Made by a program: the position numbers and the translations under genes
Shown here: positions 32,087 to 43,001 of the stretch, in pieces
Layout of the letters: every line of letters begins with the position of its first letter
Numbering within the stretch: the stretch's first letter is position 1
The notes under the pieces: model-generated
The model's input: only the letters and a program-made list of their open reading frames with translations
The model's database searches: none
Told to the model about the DNA's origin: nothing
Assembly (NCBI RefSeq): GCF_963675165.1
Contig: NC_087390.1
Coordinates: 2,804,001 to 2,868,000 of the forward strand
Origin: Halichondria panicea
Lineage: Eukaryota > Porifera > Demospongiae > Suberitida > Halichondriidae
Direction of reading: 5' to 3'
Length of the DNA stretch: 64,000 nt

Positions 32087-33084
32087 GTAAGTCCTCCCTT
32101 ACCTTCCCTTCTTATTGCTTTACTCTAATAATTTAATTACTGTAGACCCCTTTTATAGTACAGAGCTTACCATTGCTCGATTAATTGTCTCAAGTCGCAC
32201 ATATATTATGTACATCTCACTTGCTATCTAGTACATGTAAATTTTTACACAGTCCCAATTTTAATTATAATTAACAAGATGTATTATAACAAGATGTTCA
32301 TACAGCTGCATTCACCCCGTGCATTGAGCTTCACCAGTGGCAAAACGTAACGACCTTAATATTATGTGGAATGATCGTGAATCGGTAATGATCGTGACTC
32401 TATGATTAGAAAACAGTGTTTTTTGGCGCCTTTCAAGACGCCTACTGTAAGTACGTAGCCTCAACCACTGTCTCGTTAGCAGTTAAAGCAGTTCATGAAA
32501 GTGTCTAGTTCGCTCAAACATCACATTTGTGTGTCCACACACACACACACACACCAATCACTCTACCGCTGCGCACGCACGAGGTAATAATGTGTAACAT
32601 GTGTATTGCATAACGAACATCATGAAACATGGCAGGTCTAAAATCATACTAGAGTAGATAGTATGCAGATAATTGCTCACCAATTCTTTATTTGTGTAAT
32701 CCCGATGACTATACTGGTAGCTTACAGAGAAGGCTAGCCTCGTCCCCACGCCCACTTCCTCTCCGTGTTAATTGCCTTCCCTCGAGGTCTATGGAGGAGG
32801 CTAACAGAAGGCTTGTCGGTGTGCATGTATGTGCTTTGCATTAGGCAGCCATGAGGCAGCCATGAGTCAGCTGTCTCGCACTCTTTGTTGACCATGAGGA
32901 AAATCTAAGTATGTACGCACTTGGACTTCTTCGTACAGGAATTTTACTTTTGATGCAGTGAGTACCAGAGGCAGTATCTATCTAGGAGGCAGCCAATAAT
33001 TCTAGCCTCATTCACTGGCCATTTTTTTTAATTAATCTATACCGCTCTATCTATGATCTGGGAATTATAGCTGGGAGACTTGTT

Positions 33085-33484
33085 ATGCCTCGAGGCGTAG
33101 CCGCACGAGGGATACGGTATTGTGTGTGTGTGTGTCTGTCTGTGTGTGTATTCCAGCTGTAACTGCTCAACGGTTGCAATGTGACGAAAACTAACAGCTT
33201 CTATAGGTTTCTAGCCACGCTCTCTTGGATTTTGATTCGGGGATTAGCAAACTAAAGCTTCTTTCTCAAGTTATGGCTGGTGTGACTCACATTGAAGGCT
33301 GTTGCAGTCTCTTTAGAATCTTTTATAGCATCATCTGTTCGCAAAAACTTTTTATTCAACTTATGAATTAGCCTTACACTAAAAGCGCTAGCTTTTTGTA
33401 TTTACTTCTTCTATAACACTAATACTTTTGAGCGAAAGCAAAAACATGGCGAGAGGCATTAGCAAGTGCACGCTTGCAACACTC
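33085..33484. mobile_element. 400-bp ATGCCTCG-family element
   Basis: Present in segment C and absent from the homologous site in B (gggagacttgttcaataatt near 26258). It starts atgcctcgaggcgtagccgc, has a (gt)n tract, ttggattttgattcg and aaagcttctttctc, and ends in gcgagaggcattagc. Relatives are at 40979, 49319 and, inverted, about 39985-40545. Confidence 0.7.
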
Positions 33485-33844
33485 GTTCAATAATTAATGT
33501 GTCTCTTTCCCCCTTTTAATAGGAGGATTAAATCAGGTGAGAAAGAAGTATAGTTGAAGGTCTCTTGGCTGCTAGACAATATAACAATTAATGAACCATT
33601 GAGTCATCTGATCATGCTTTGCAATATCATTTTCCGATTACTTTGCGAATCACGCTCTTCCATTTAATTTTAAATTGTGTGTGGTGGTGATTTTGATGAA
33701 TACTTTTTACCTTGTACAGTTTGTTATTGATCCCCTGGAGATCAAATTTCTTAGACATTGTTATTTTGAGACATGGCTCAACTATAATATTAGGAAAACA
33801 ACATGTATCAGAGTGTAATTAGCACCTAAAAATTAACTAATTAC

Positions 33845-33970
33845 TAATACCAGGCCAACTCCCGCTAATATCGAGAGTGCCCTGCTAATACCAGGCCAAC
33901 TCCCGCTAATATCGAGAGTGTCCTGCTAATACCAGGCCAACTCCCGCTAATATTGAGAGTGCCCTGCTAA
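33845..33970. repeat. Three tandem 41-bp units
   Basis: Unit: taataccaggccaactcccg ctaatatcgagagtgccctgc. Segment B has a single unit at about 27886-27926. Confidence 0.75.
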
Positions 33971-34552
33971 TACTATATTTATAATGTGTATAAATTATGC
34001 TAATTACTTGCAAGCCTATCAAGTGTAATTAATCATCCATTAAACTGTAACACAGCATTTTCTAATTCAACGACAATTAGATCATCAAACCTTACATTTA
34101 TGATCTAATAATTATGCATGTGACAGACATGCATGTACAGTAGATTCTGGTTAATTACGCAATGTCCTGTGGTGATGGTGCAAATTCAGTGGCCATTATA
34201 AGCAAGAGGTCAAGTCAAAAGACTATAGGGAGTCTATATAATACCAGTTGAAGGCCTTGTCGATTTTTGTACTATAATTAATGAGTGACAGGCAAAAAGT
34301 AAAAAAGATTGAACAAAGTTGATTGTGAGTTCTAAGTAACTTCAATGTAGTATTGGGTACACTGTATGTATTTTGATTCTATTTGTACATACTGCGCAGT
34401 GTACACAAGGTTCACCACGTTGCCAAAGCAATTGTAGTATGCAACAAGCTCGTATCTAGATACATTTTTGCCCTAAGATCTCAACCCCATCGTTATGCCA
34501 GAGTATTAATAAACAGCTTACTGGGAAAATACCTCATTTCAGCTAGGTCAGT

Positions 34553-34613
34553 CCTAGTCTCATGAATCAGCCGGCCTTGGAGAGTCCAAGGCCGGCTGAT
34601 TCATGAGACTAGG
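34553..34613. repeat. 61-bp near-perfect palindrome (copy C)
   Basis: Same sequence as 28521-28581, with tcagt on both sides. Confidence 0.75.
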
Positions 34614-35810
34614 TCAGTCATGTGGAAACATGTAACTGAAAGTAAAAGCTAAACATCTAAACAGTTCTGCATGGGATCTCATTGCTATTAATTATAAAGT
34701 CAACCATCACAGCTTGATTGGCATACACTGTGCAATAGTTGGTGTGAGTGACTCGATCTAGTTGGTTATAGCTAGAACTTGTAGTAGCCGATTCAGTACA
34801 CAAGACCCACAAAACTGGCCAAGAGGAGGATAGTCGAGTTCAATTTCAGAAGGTTTTTCATTCTGATCGTCTACATACATGTACTCTGTTACCTCCAACC
34901 ACCAAAGGAAAGAATTTAATGATTGGAATGCAAGGTGAAAAACTTATGTTGTTAATTAATGAGCAATTACCAGACCGTAACCTTAATTAAAGTCCTCTGG
35001 AAGCAGATTTTTTATTACGACCCATTGACCCTGACTGGCCAGTTTGCCGACCCCCACCCTATTTTATTTTGGAGATAAATATCGTGAATGTACCAAATTC
35101 ATTATGGATGATTGAGGTACATGTACATGTATATACACATCGAATATGAAAGTAATTTTGAGACATGCACCATATGTTGTCACCACTATCTATATAATTA
35201 TAAAACTAAGTGACATGGAAGACTCGCACAAAACTAACTAAGTGACATGGAAGACTCGCACAACACTAAAAAGCTATAATCACACTACATTTTGTTCAGC
35301 AAGTTCAGTTCAGTTCAGTTCAGACCAGTTTGCGGCTAGGTATCAGTATACCAGCCCATTAAGATAGTCCTCGGGATATTTCACCGAACCCAATAAACAG
35401 ATGGAGTCTCCAGGAGGCATATCTAGAGTAGAAATATTGAGTGTAAAATCAGTATACCATGCAGCGGCTAAGCTTCTTTATTAGTTTGCACTATTATAAT
35501 GGCATGCAATTTTTCACATACTACTAACATAATTATAGCTATAATTATACTTACCCCGATAAAAGAGAGGAACTCTTGTCACCACGTAAGCATAGGTAGA
35601 CGGCTCACCTGTGATACAGAAGATTAGATCATGTTTGTCATAAATACTGCAATCTGATTGGTTAGAGGAAATGTTCTATCCAATTTAGAAAATCATGTAC
35701 TTCAATAGAAAATCATGTACTTCACTTAGAAAATCATGTAGCAAAGATTAGATAAGAACATTCAAATCTGATTGGCTAAATACTCATGGTTGCTATGATC
35801 TAAAATGCTT

Positions 35811-35943
35811 AGACACTGTTTAGGAACTTTCCACATGATTTAGAAGTCCTCAGGGCTAGTATAGAACCCTCACTGCGTTTGGGATACTACAACCAGCCCT
35901 TTGGGCTTCTAAATCATGTAGAAACTTCCTAAACAGTGTCTAA
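35811..35943. mobile_element. 133-bp fold-back MITE in intron 3 of gene D
   Basis: ttagacactgtttaggaa and catgatttagaag are inverted as cttctaaatcatg and ttcctaaacagtgtctaa. A tandem tagaaaatcatgtacttca run precedes it (about 35687-35745). Confidence 0.65.
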
Positions 35944-35977
35944 CTATTATGTAGCATAATACACCAAAACAGCTGAC

Positions 35978-36186
35978 TACCGTATAGCGGGTAAGTTTCG
36001 TGGGGTAAAAAATTCGTTCACTCGAGAAACAGTGGTTTTCGTGAGTAAAAATTTTGTCTAGTCTCGTTGCCTGCACTGCATTCCTACGTTCCAGTAAGCC
36101 ACGCCTACGTTAAAATTTCGTGTAGGTCAGCTTGCCCACGAAAATAATGAATATTTTACCCCACGAAAATTACCTGCTATACGGTA
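35978..36186. mobile_element. MITE of the TATAGCGGG family, best preserved copy
   Basis: Left taccgtatagcgggtaagtt, right inverted taccgtatagcaggtaattt. The match continues through tcgtggggtaaaa. It lies in intron 3 of gene D. Confidence 0.7.
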
Positions 36187-36285
36187 TACAAAATGTCTAT
36201 GACTCAATCCAGAGGAGGTCGGGCACCACTTCACCTTTCTGCTAATTCTACCTTTACGCTAACCACACTCTGCTAGATCCGCAAT

Positions 36286-36550
36286 AGTCAGGGTTTCATC
36301 TAGTGGGGGGGGGGGGGAGGGCAAGGGTAAACCTCCCCCCCCAAAAATGTTGTAGAATAATGACATCACATTAGACTACATTATTATGTCATCACATTAG
36401 TTAACGTGATGAACTATAAGGTAGATCTACTGTGATGCGTTAGGTTAAGCATGATGTAATCAACAAAAGTGGGCGTAGCCAAACATTTTGCGACGCGCTT
36501 ACGCGCACCCAAATCCCCCCCCCCTACATTTGATCCTGTGAAACCCTGAC
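36286..36550. mobile_element. Small element with gtcagggtttca ends
   Basis: gtcagggtttcatctagtgg at the left and gtgaaaccctgac at the right are inverted. The body has poly-G/C tracts. A relative in opposite orientation is at about 46895-47105 (actagatgaaaccctgg), sharing attctacaacattttggggg and gccaaacattttgc. Confidence 0.5.
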
Positions 36551-37704
36551 AGTAGCTGTGGTAACTAACACTTGAGGCAACAATAGATCTACATATAGAC
36601 TCTGAGACTACCATAGTAGCCAAGCTTCTCAATTTTCTAGCTTTAGAGTATCATTCCTCGGTACTTTCCAAGCCAGAGTTTATTTCCTGTCTGTTTGTTT
36701 CTCAGCTTCCAAACAAAGGCCTGTTATGTGCTATATTCTGACTGTAGGACTAGTGAGGACCAGGGTAACAGGTGGTTAGAGGAACTGACAGAGCTATAAG
36801 ATCAAGAGGATAGGCTAGGCTACTGCATGTAGTCGTCTCCAGAGTCTAGATCTAGTGTTGCCACGACCACTATTGTACTAGTTGGGCAGATCTAGCAGAG
36901 CGTGGGTAGCATTAAATTGTTATAATTAAGAAAGGTCAAGTGGTGTCCGACCTCCTCTGACTCAATCAACTCTGAAATGCACGACTATTTTCCTAACAAA
37001 AAAACACTCACCTTCCTCTAGAACAACCTCGGAGAACACATGAGTAGGGCCATAGTTGGAGCTAAACGATGTAACTGCCGATGGTAGAGACTCTTCTCAA
37101 TCCTTCTCCTCTGATGAACCATCCCATGGCCATTTCTTTTTGGAGGTTTGAGAGATAGGAGCACCATACTCATCACTGAGGTCGTCTTGAAGAGATACGG
37201 CACATATCGCAGCTTCTTTAAAGTGCTCCCCTCCCACAGCCCCGTTGACGATAGACTCAGGCTTTACGACCACTCCAGAACTGGAATATTGACGCTGTGA
37301 CAGTTGATCACCTTCTTCTTCTCTCGAGGCGTCGGGAGTCCCATCACGAAACAGACTGCTTCTTTCAGAATACAATATCAATTCATCAGAAGGAGTTGGT
37401 ACACATTCTTCGTGACTCACATCGATTTCTTTGGCCAATGAGGGTCTCAATTGATTCTCTGCGTATCGAGAGCGGTAGAAATGATTCGGAAGGGACCTTA
37501 CGAAGTTCACCAGTCGGATAATTTGCAGCACATTCAGCATCACCTCACGTGATATAAACCACAAAAACCACACCACCGTTCCTAAGACTTTCCAAACAGT
37601 AAAAATTTCGCTGGTGTTGATGGGAGGCCTCGACTTGGACATCGTCGAAGTTCCCTCTGCACATACGGCTTCGGCCTTATTTGGTGAAGGGTTTCCACTG
37701 GGCG

Positions 37705-37824
37705 GAGTCTCCATAGCGATAATCTTTTCATCCACAGCGATACCGTCAGCTGCACGTTGCGGCAGAGTCTCCATAGCGATAGTCTTTTCATCCACAGCGA
37801 TACCGTCAGCTGCACGTTGCTCAA
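37705..37824 (-). repeat. Two tandem 60-bp coding units in gene D
   Basis: gcggagtctccatagcgata... and gcagagtctccatagcgata... are adjacent and nearly identical; each encodes QRAADGIAVDEK-IAMET-P. Confidence 0.8.
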
Positions 37825-38514
37825 TATCACAAGGCTCCTCTGAAGTACGTTCCAACGACTCGGTTTTCTCTGTTACAGTAAAATATTACTTTCAACATTG
37901 TATAATTTATTACGTACCACACTTTTAACATTGCATTTACTACCGTACTATCAAAATCTAACATTTGACCTACTTACCGGTTTCCTCTGTAGCAACAGAA
38001 GTTTTGAAAACCTCCTTTTCTTCTTGCTGGATGTCAGATGTAGTTTCAGCTTCTCCTGGTTGTTGTACATCAATTTGTGTTGTAGGTAGGGCATTCTCAT
38101 TCGAAAGCTCATTGCCGGCAGTAGGGGCAGAGAGCAGCACCGTTGACAATCGTCCATTAGAAGCCAAAACCATTTCCCCAATATGCTCGTGACTGTCGGC
38201 TGAAGACTCTTGAGAAACAGCCATTTTTTCAGAGGAAGTAACAGCCTGAGGAGGGACTAGAGCATTTTCTTGCGACATGGTGACGTTAGTCTGCTTTGTT
38301 AAAATGAGGATTTTTTTGTGTTCGACAAAGTTGTTGTTTGAGTTGTTGCCGTCACCAAGCTTGTTTATCTCTCCATCATTCACCTCATTGTTTTTGTTGA
38401 GCAACCTGTAATAAAACAAAGACGATATCATAATAGCTATGAACGCAACCATTGTTTAGAAAAGTCTTACTTTGAGTTTTGCTGCTGCATATGTCCTTGC
38501 ACTTGCAGGTTCAT

Positions 38515-39043
38515 GGTGAAGCTAGAATGAGACATATAAATGATAATTACACGTACACGTGTACCTCACCGCTTTATTTACAAACAAAAAATTTGATTAT
38601 AATTGATAATTGATGATTGAGCTATTAATTTAATTAATAGCCTATTAACACCTCGTTATCAGGATGGAGCCTACATTGTTTAGTTCTAATCATAAATCAC
38701 CTCATGTACAGTGTTTCCAGCTCAAGAAAACCTCTCTTTTACCTCCAAATTAACTGCCGGTCCAACGTTTTTGGCTCTGAACTGATTCCCAGCTAAAAGC
38801 CTAGGAAATACACGTGACATGTGCCACATTGCCACATTGCCACACCTCCCGAGTTCACTTCCTGTTAGTCAAGTTTATGAGGCAGAGCTAGAGCTAGAGA
38901 TAGAGCATATGCAGAGCTTGTCTAAGGTATCACAAAGAGGAGAAGTGCCTTCAAAAGTTCAGCTAAGGGTGTGTTGACTCTCTGTATACAAAAAACCAAA
39001 TGCTTGTTGACTCAATTACGTTACCACCACATTGTGTTGTTAG
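38515..39043. promoter_or_regulatory. Divergent promoter region of gene D and MMADHC
   Basis: A 529-bp interval between opposite start codons. Parts of it are conserved in segments B and C beside the gene copies, which shows that the duplication carried the shared control region. No TATA box can be assigned with confidence. Confidence 0.5.
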
Positions 39044-42000
39044 ATGTCATCTAATAGTCCAAGTCGAGTGGTGGCTTACCTCCCCAGTTTGTCGACCATT
39101 CTCCAGCGACTACGGGCCACCTCGACCACCCCCTCATCTCTAGGCTCCACCCTCTTCCCCTCACACACACCCTCACTACCACAACCAACCACCCACACCA
39201 CTGCAGCTAGTTCATCTGGTAAGGGTGTCCTTCAGTGTATGTCTGTATGTTAATCAATTTGTTTTTCCCTCCCTCTCTCTCACACACACACACAGATTCT
39301 CTTCACTTCCCAACACCGCTACTCCATTTTCAGTTGCACCCACAGTACCCGCTTCCAGGGGGCGCATCAATCCCTTCTTTGACCACACCCACCATACAAC
39401 CGACGGATGAAGCAACAAACGAAGAGCCAACGTTTCTAACTGTAATTAGGGAAAAACCGCAGGGCACAGTAGAGATGTTGATACAAGAGTGTCCCCCATC
39501 ATTGCTCAAAGGTTGGTTGGTGCTTGCCGGAGTGTATTACCTACGTTCCATGGTTCCTACTGTTCCTATACACTAATCCATGGTTCCTACGGTTCTATGG
39601 TTTCTACTGTTCCATGGTTCCTAACTATGGAACGAAGGGAACCATAGAACTGAGAAAACGTAGGAACCAGTGTCTCAATAACATTACATAATAATTATTA
39701 TTATATTGCTGATTCGGCTATAATTATTATTCATGAGTGTGTATCATATACCAGGTTTTATGAAGCTATTTCCCAGCTTGGAATCGAAAGGGTTAACAGT
39801 GATAACTCTATGTCAGAGAACAAAGAACGACATGACATCTTGGTCGGCAGAAGTGGAAAGCGAAAGAGATTCACTACTGGAACATGTGAGGACATGAGGG
39901 GGAGTGTTGTATTTTTTGACAGTAAAATTAGCATTGCATTTTCCCTTCTCTGCATGTGTGTGTTACTCTTTGCAAAATCCAAAATAATGATGCTTTGGTG
40001 GAGGTGCCAAAGCTACATAACATAAAGCTACTATAATAGCTTTTATACACACATTATAAATTATCATGAATTGATGAACATTATTTTTTGTTTTGCTGCA
40101 TGCGACGAGGCAGAAAGAATCACAGGGAAATTCAAAGAGTGGGTATAAATGATCGACCATGATTGTTGTTAAAAATGATCGATGCCAAAAGTTCAAGTCT
40201 AAAATTTAATGGCTGCATCAGCAGAACCATGCAGCTCTCTTCTCACTCTTGCAGCTACCAATAGCTAGCGTTCTAGTGCAGAGCTAACTACTAAGTGGAG
40301 TAGCATCAACTCGGTAAACAAGTTTTGCTACGCACTCTTCTGAAAAGGCTGCAATGGCATTCCAAGTAAGCAAAACTAGGCATAACTCGAGAATAAAGCA
40401 TTATTTTGCAATGAAGACATGACTAGAAGCCTATAGAAACTCTTACTTGCACTTGATTGATTCTTGAACAGCTGTAGCAGTCACACAGACACACAAACAC
40501 ACTACCATAATATATCTCGCTTGCGCATATGCAGGCACCGAGGCATAGTTATACCATTGCATTTTCAATATTATTTTGTGTTTCTCTTTGTTTCCTCCAG
40601 TTTGTAGACAGTGCTAAGGAGATCTGTGCCAGACTAACAGGGGCCAACCTCTGGGCTGACTTCATCGAGCCTGCCTCTGGAAGAGCCGTAAGTCCCCTCC
40701 CCCTTACCTTGCCTTCTTATTGCTTTTTATTTTTACTGTATAGACAGACAGACCCCTTTTAGTGACATGTACATGTACATATAGTGGAGAGCTTACCATT
40801 GTTCGATATGTTTTGAATTGTCTCAAGTGGTCTTACAGCATTTTATCATAGATTGGAGAGAAAGGGATTGGCAATGGGATGCACTTCCGGTGCCATCCGT
40901 GTTTCCCCGCGGTTTCAATCGAGGCTTACTCCTAACGTAGGAGTCTATAAACATGACTAATTCATGAGAAGTGTTTTTATGCCTCGAGGCGTAGCCGCAC
41001 GAGGGATACGGTAAAGCTGACTGTGTGTGTGTCTGTCTGTGTGTGTGTGTGTGTATTCCAGCTATAACTGCTCAACGGTTGCAATGCGACGAAAGCTAAC
41101 AGCTTCTATAGGCTTCTAGCCACGTTCTCTTGGATTTTGATTCGTGGATTAGCAAACTAAAGCTTCTTTCTCGAGTTATGGCTAGTTTGACTCACATTGA
41201 AGGCTGTTGCAGTCTCTTCAGAATATTTCATAGCATCATCTGTCCGCACAAACTTTCTATTCAACATATGAGTTAGCCTTGCACTAAAGCGCTAGCTTTT
41301 TGTTAGCTACAATACTCAGAAAATATCTGTTAAAACAGCTAGCTAGCAGTAGCCATTTGTGAAATTGATCTCTTTGGACACACCCTTTAATTATTCCTGT
41401 GGATGTAATGCGCATGCGTGCTCATTCCCCATGTGTAAGACTCCAAGATCCAGATCCAGATCCTCCTGGCTGAAGGCCTGGTAAGCCACAAAACACACTA
41501 CCATATAACAATAATATTATAGATAACAATAATTATGCATGTACACAGGTCTTTTCTTCTTAGATATTATATATGCTGAACTACAAATCAATTTTCTTCT
41601 TTCTTGAGGTCCACATAATACAACAATAGATGCATGTAAATAAGTCTTTTCTTCTCAGTGACTTTATATAGATAAGCTAACTTTATATAAAATTCATTAT
41701 AGAAACTAATATAACTTTTCAGCGAAAGCAAAAACATGGCGAGAGGCATTAGCACAGCGCCAGCTTGAACACTAGTTTGCTGTCTGTAAAAAGTCTACGA
41801 GTAGTTCTGCTGCTAAACATCAACTTCACCTCATTTTTGTGGCCATTTAGGACATAGCACACTACTTAGTAACACAACCTTAGCTATATCATAGGTGCTA
41901 TAGGAACACAAGCATGAAAACGTGTTCTGTGTACCTCTAGCTACTTTACGACAATCATGATTATGCTTTCTTCATTTCCAAATGATACTCACCATCAGGG

Positions 42001-42295
42001 GGCATATGTTTAAGTGTTGGAAGGATCTTTGAGAAGCATGCATTAGACACAATTAATATTCCCGGGTTTTCGCAGGAGTTTTAGGGCAAAACACAGATGG
42101 TTTCAGGCCCATCTGTGTACACTAAATGTAAAAGCATCACGTGAACTGCCTCCATTGCCAATTAGTTTCTGACAGATACTGTAGCTATGCAAGTAATACA
42201 TACATTGCAACTACAATATATACCTCAATGCTTTGTCACCAATTAGATTGTACCCTTTTCACAATGTACTTTACCCCCCTCCACCCTCCACCTAC

Positions 42296-42354
<59 letters not shown>

Positions 42355-42495
42355 AGAGTTCCACAGTGCGTACACACACATACCCACACACACACACACA
42401 GTTCCACAGTGTGTGCACGCATACACACACACACACACAGAGTTCCACAGTGCGTACACACACATACCCACACACACACACACACACACACACGG

Positions 42496-42548
<53 letters not shown>

Positions 42549-42760
42549 CGCACACACACACACAGTTCTACAGTGCGTACACACACGACACGTTGTTTGA
42601 AACTGACGAGAGACTTCGCTATCTCGGCTTTGACATTGACGATCTGGGCTGTTGTAGGTGCGTCTACCATCCGATATGGGGTGCTTTTGCCTTCGTGGGA
42701 ATCATCTTCACTGATGCCTCCGCCAGCTCACCAATTCTAAGAAGTATTATGGAACTCTAG
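39044..42760 (+). CDS. MMADHC: Cobalamin trafficking protein CblD (MMADHC), 267 aa
   Basis: MMADHC directs reduced vitamin B12, handed over by MMACHC, to cytosolic methionine synthase or mitochondrial methylmalonyl-CoA mutase. Five exons: 39044-39218, 39296-39511, 39755-39885, 40601-40687, 42566-42760; phases agree and the frame closes. The N-terminus is Arg/Ser-rich with [17 protein letters not shown], a plausible mitochondrial targeting region. The conserved core follows: [80 protein letters not shown], then GCCR and [14 protein letters not shown]. Vertebrate proteins are about 296 aa; the sponge form has a shorter linker after exon 1. The exon 5 acceptor lies in a CA microsatellite that contains three decoy copies of the exon start. 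Intron 3 carries an inverted ATGCCTCG element. Confidence 0.93.
39985..40545 (-). mobile_element. Inverted ATGCCTCG-family element in MMADHC intron 3
   Basis: Read on the minus strand it matches 49319-49750: atgcctcgg, gcgcaagcgag, aagagtttctatagg, cttactt-ggaatgcc, ctagctattggtagctgcaa, aagctttggcacctcc. Confidence 0.65.
40979..41769. mobile_element. ATGCCTCG-family element in MMADHC intron 4, itself interrupted
   Basis: 40979-41310 is close to 33085-33420. The right end (gcgaaagcaaaaacatggcg agaggcattagc) appears only at about 41722-41752, after about 400 bp of unrelated sequence, indicating a second insertion inside it. Confidence 0.55.
42295..42566. repeat. CA/AC microsatellite with four copies of the exon 5 start
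   Basis: Long (CA)n runs alternate with agttccacagtgcgtacaca (about 42357, 42401, 42441), followed by the true acceptor and exon start agttctacagtgcgtacaca at 42563. ORFs in this tract on either strand are composition artefacts. Confidence 0.85.
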
Positions 42761-43001
42761 AAATGCTATATAGACTTATAGCTTCCCATTTTATGCTTTA
42801 AAGGTATAGATGTACACACATGTACGTCGTATAGATATAGTTATGATTTGTGCATTTTGGCATTGTGTGATGAATGTTTGGTTATGAGGAGATCTTCTCC
42901 TGTGCTCCTGGTAATATGAAAATTAATTGGTAAATGGTCGCTACATTAATTACTATTAAACACAGCAACCACGTGGACTTAGTTTGGGAAGAAGTGATGC
43001 T

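Larger units (their letters stand above)
32087..35006. repeat. Distal part of duplicated segment C
   Basis: Counterpart of 25632-28962. It contains extra sequence at about 32280-32560, the element at 33085-33484, three tandem 41-bp units (33845-33970) against one in B, and the palindrome at 34553-34613. No gene was recognised. Confidence 0.6.
35343..38514 (-). pseudogene. Uncharacterised family member D with an in-frame TGA (487-codon frame)
   Basis: The function is unknown. Exons: 38514-38471 (MNLQVQGHMQQQNS, phase 2), 38405-37978 (phase 1), 37869-37012 (phase 1), 35608-35555 (54 nt, phase 1) and 35422-35343, ending VKYPEDYLNGLVY and TGA. All phases close, and the phase pattern matches gene C. 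The frame is interrupted once, by TGA at 37099-37097 (codon 415). After it 72 codons stay open across two further splice junctions and retain the family C-terminus (NYGPTHVFSEVV, GEPSTYAYVVTRVPLFYRG). The protein has a 20-residue unit in two copies (QRAADGIAVDEKTIAMETLP) and a hydrophobic stretch (VWKVLGTVVWFLWF), a possible membrane segment. It could be a 414-aa protein, a recent nonsense allele, or a base error. Divergent neighbour: MMADHC. Confidence 0.6.

Noticed and set aside
37097-37099. Selenocysteine codon in gene D
   Set aside because: No selenoprotein homology and no recognisable SECIS element seen; nonsense change or base error is simpler.
42233-42760. Long ORFs (up to 199 aa) of Thr-His or Cys-Val repeats on both strands
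   Set aside because: They come from the CA/GT microsatellite, which is open in several frames; only the last part is MMADHC exon 5.
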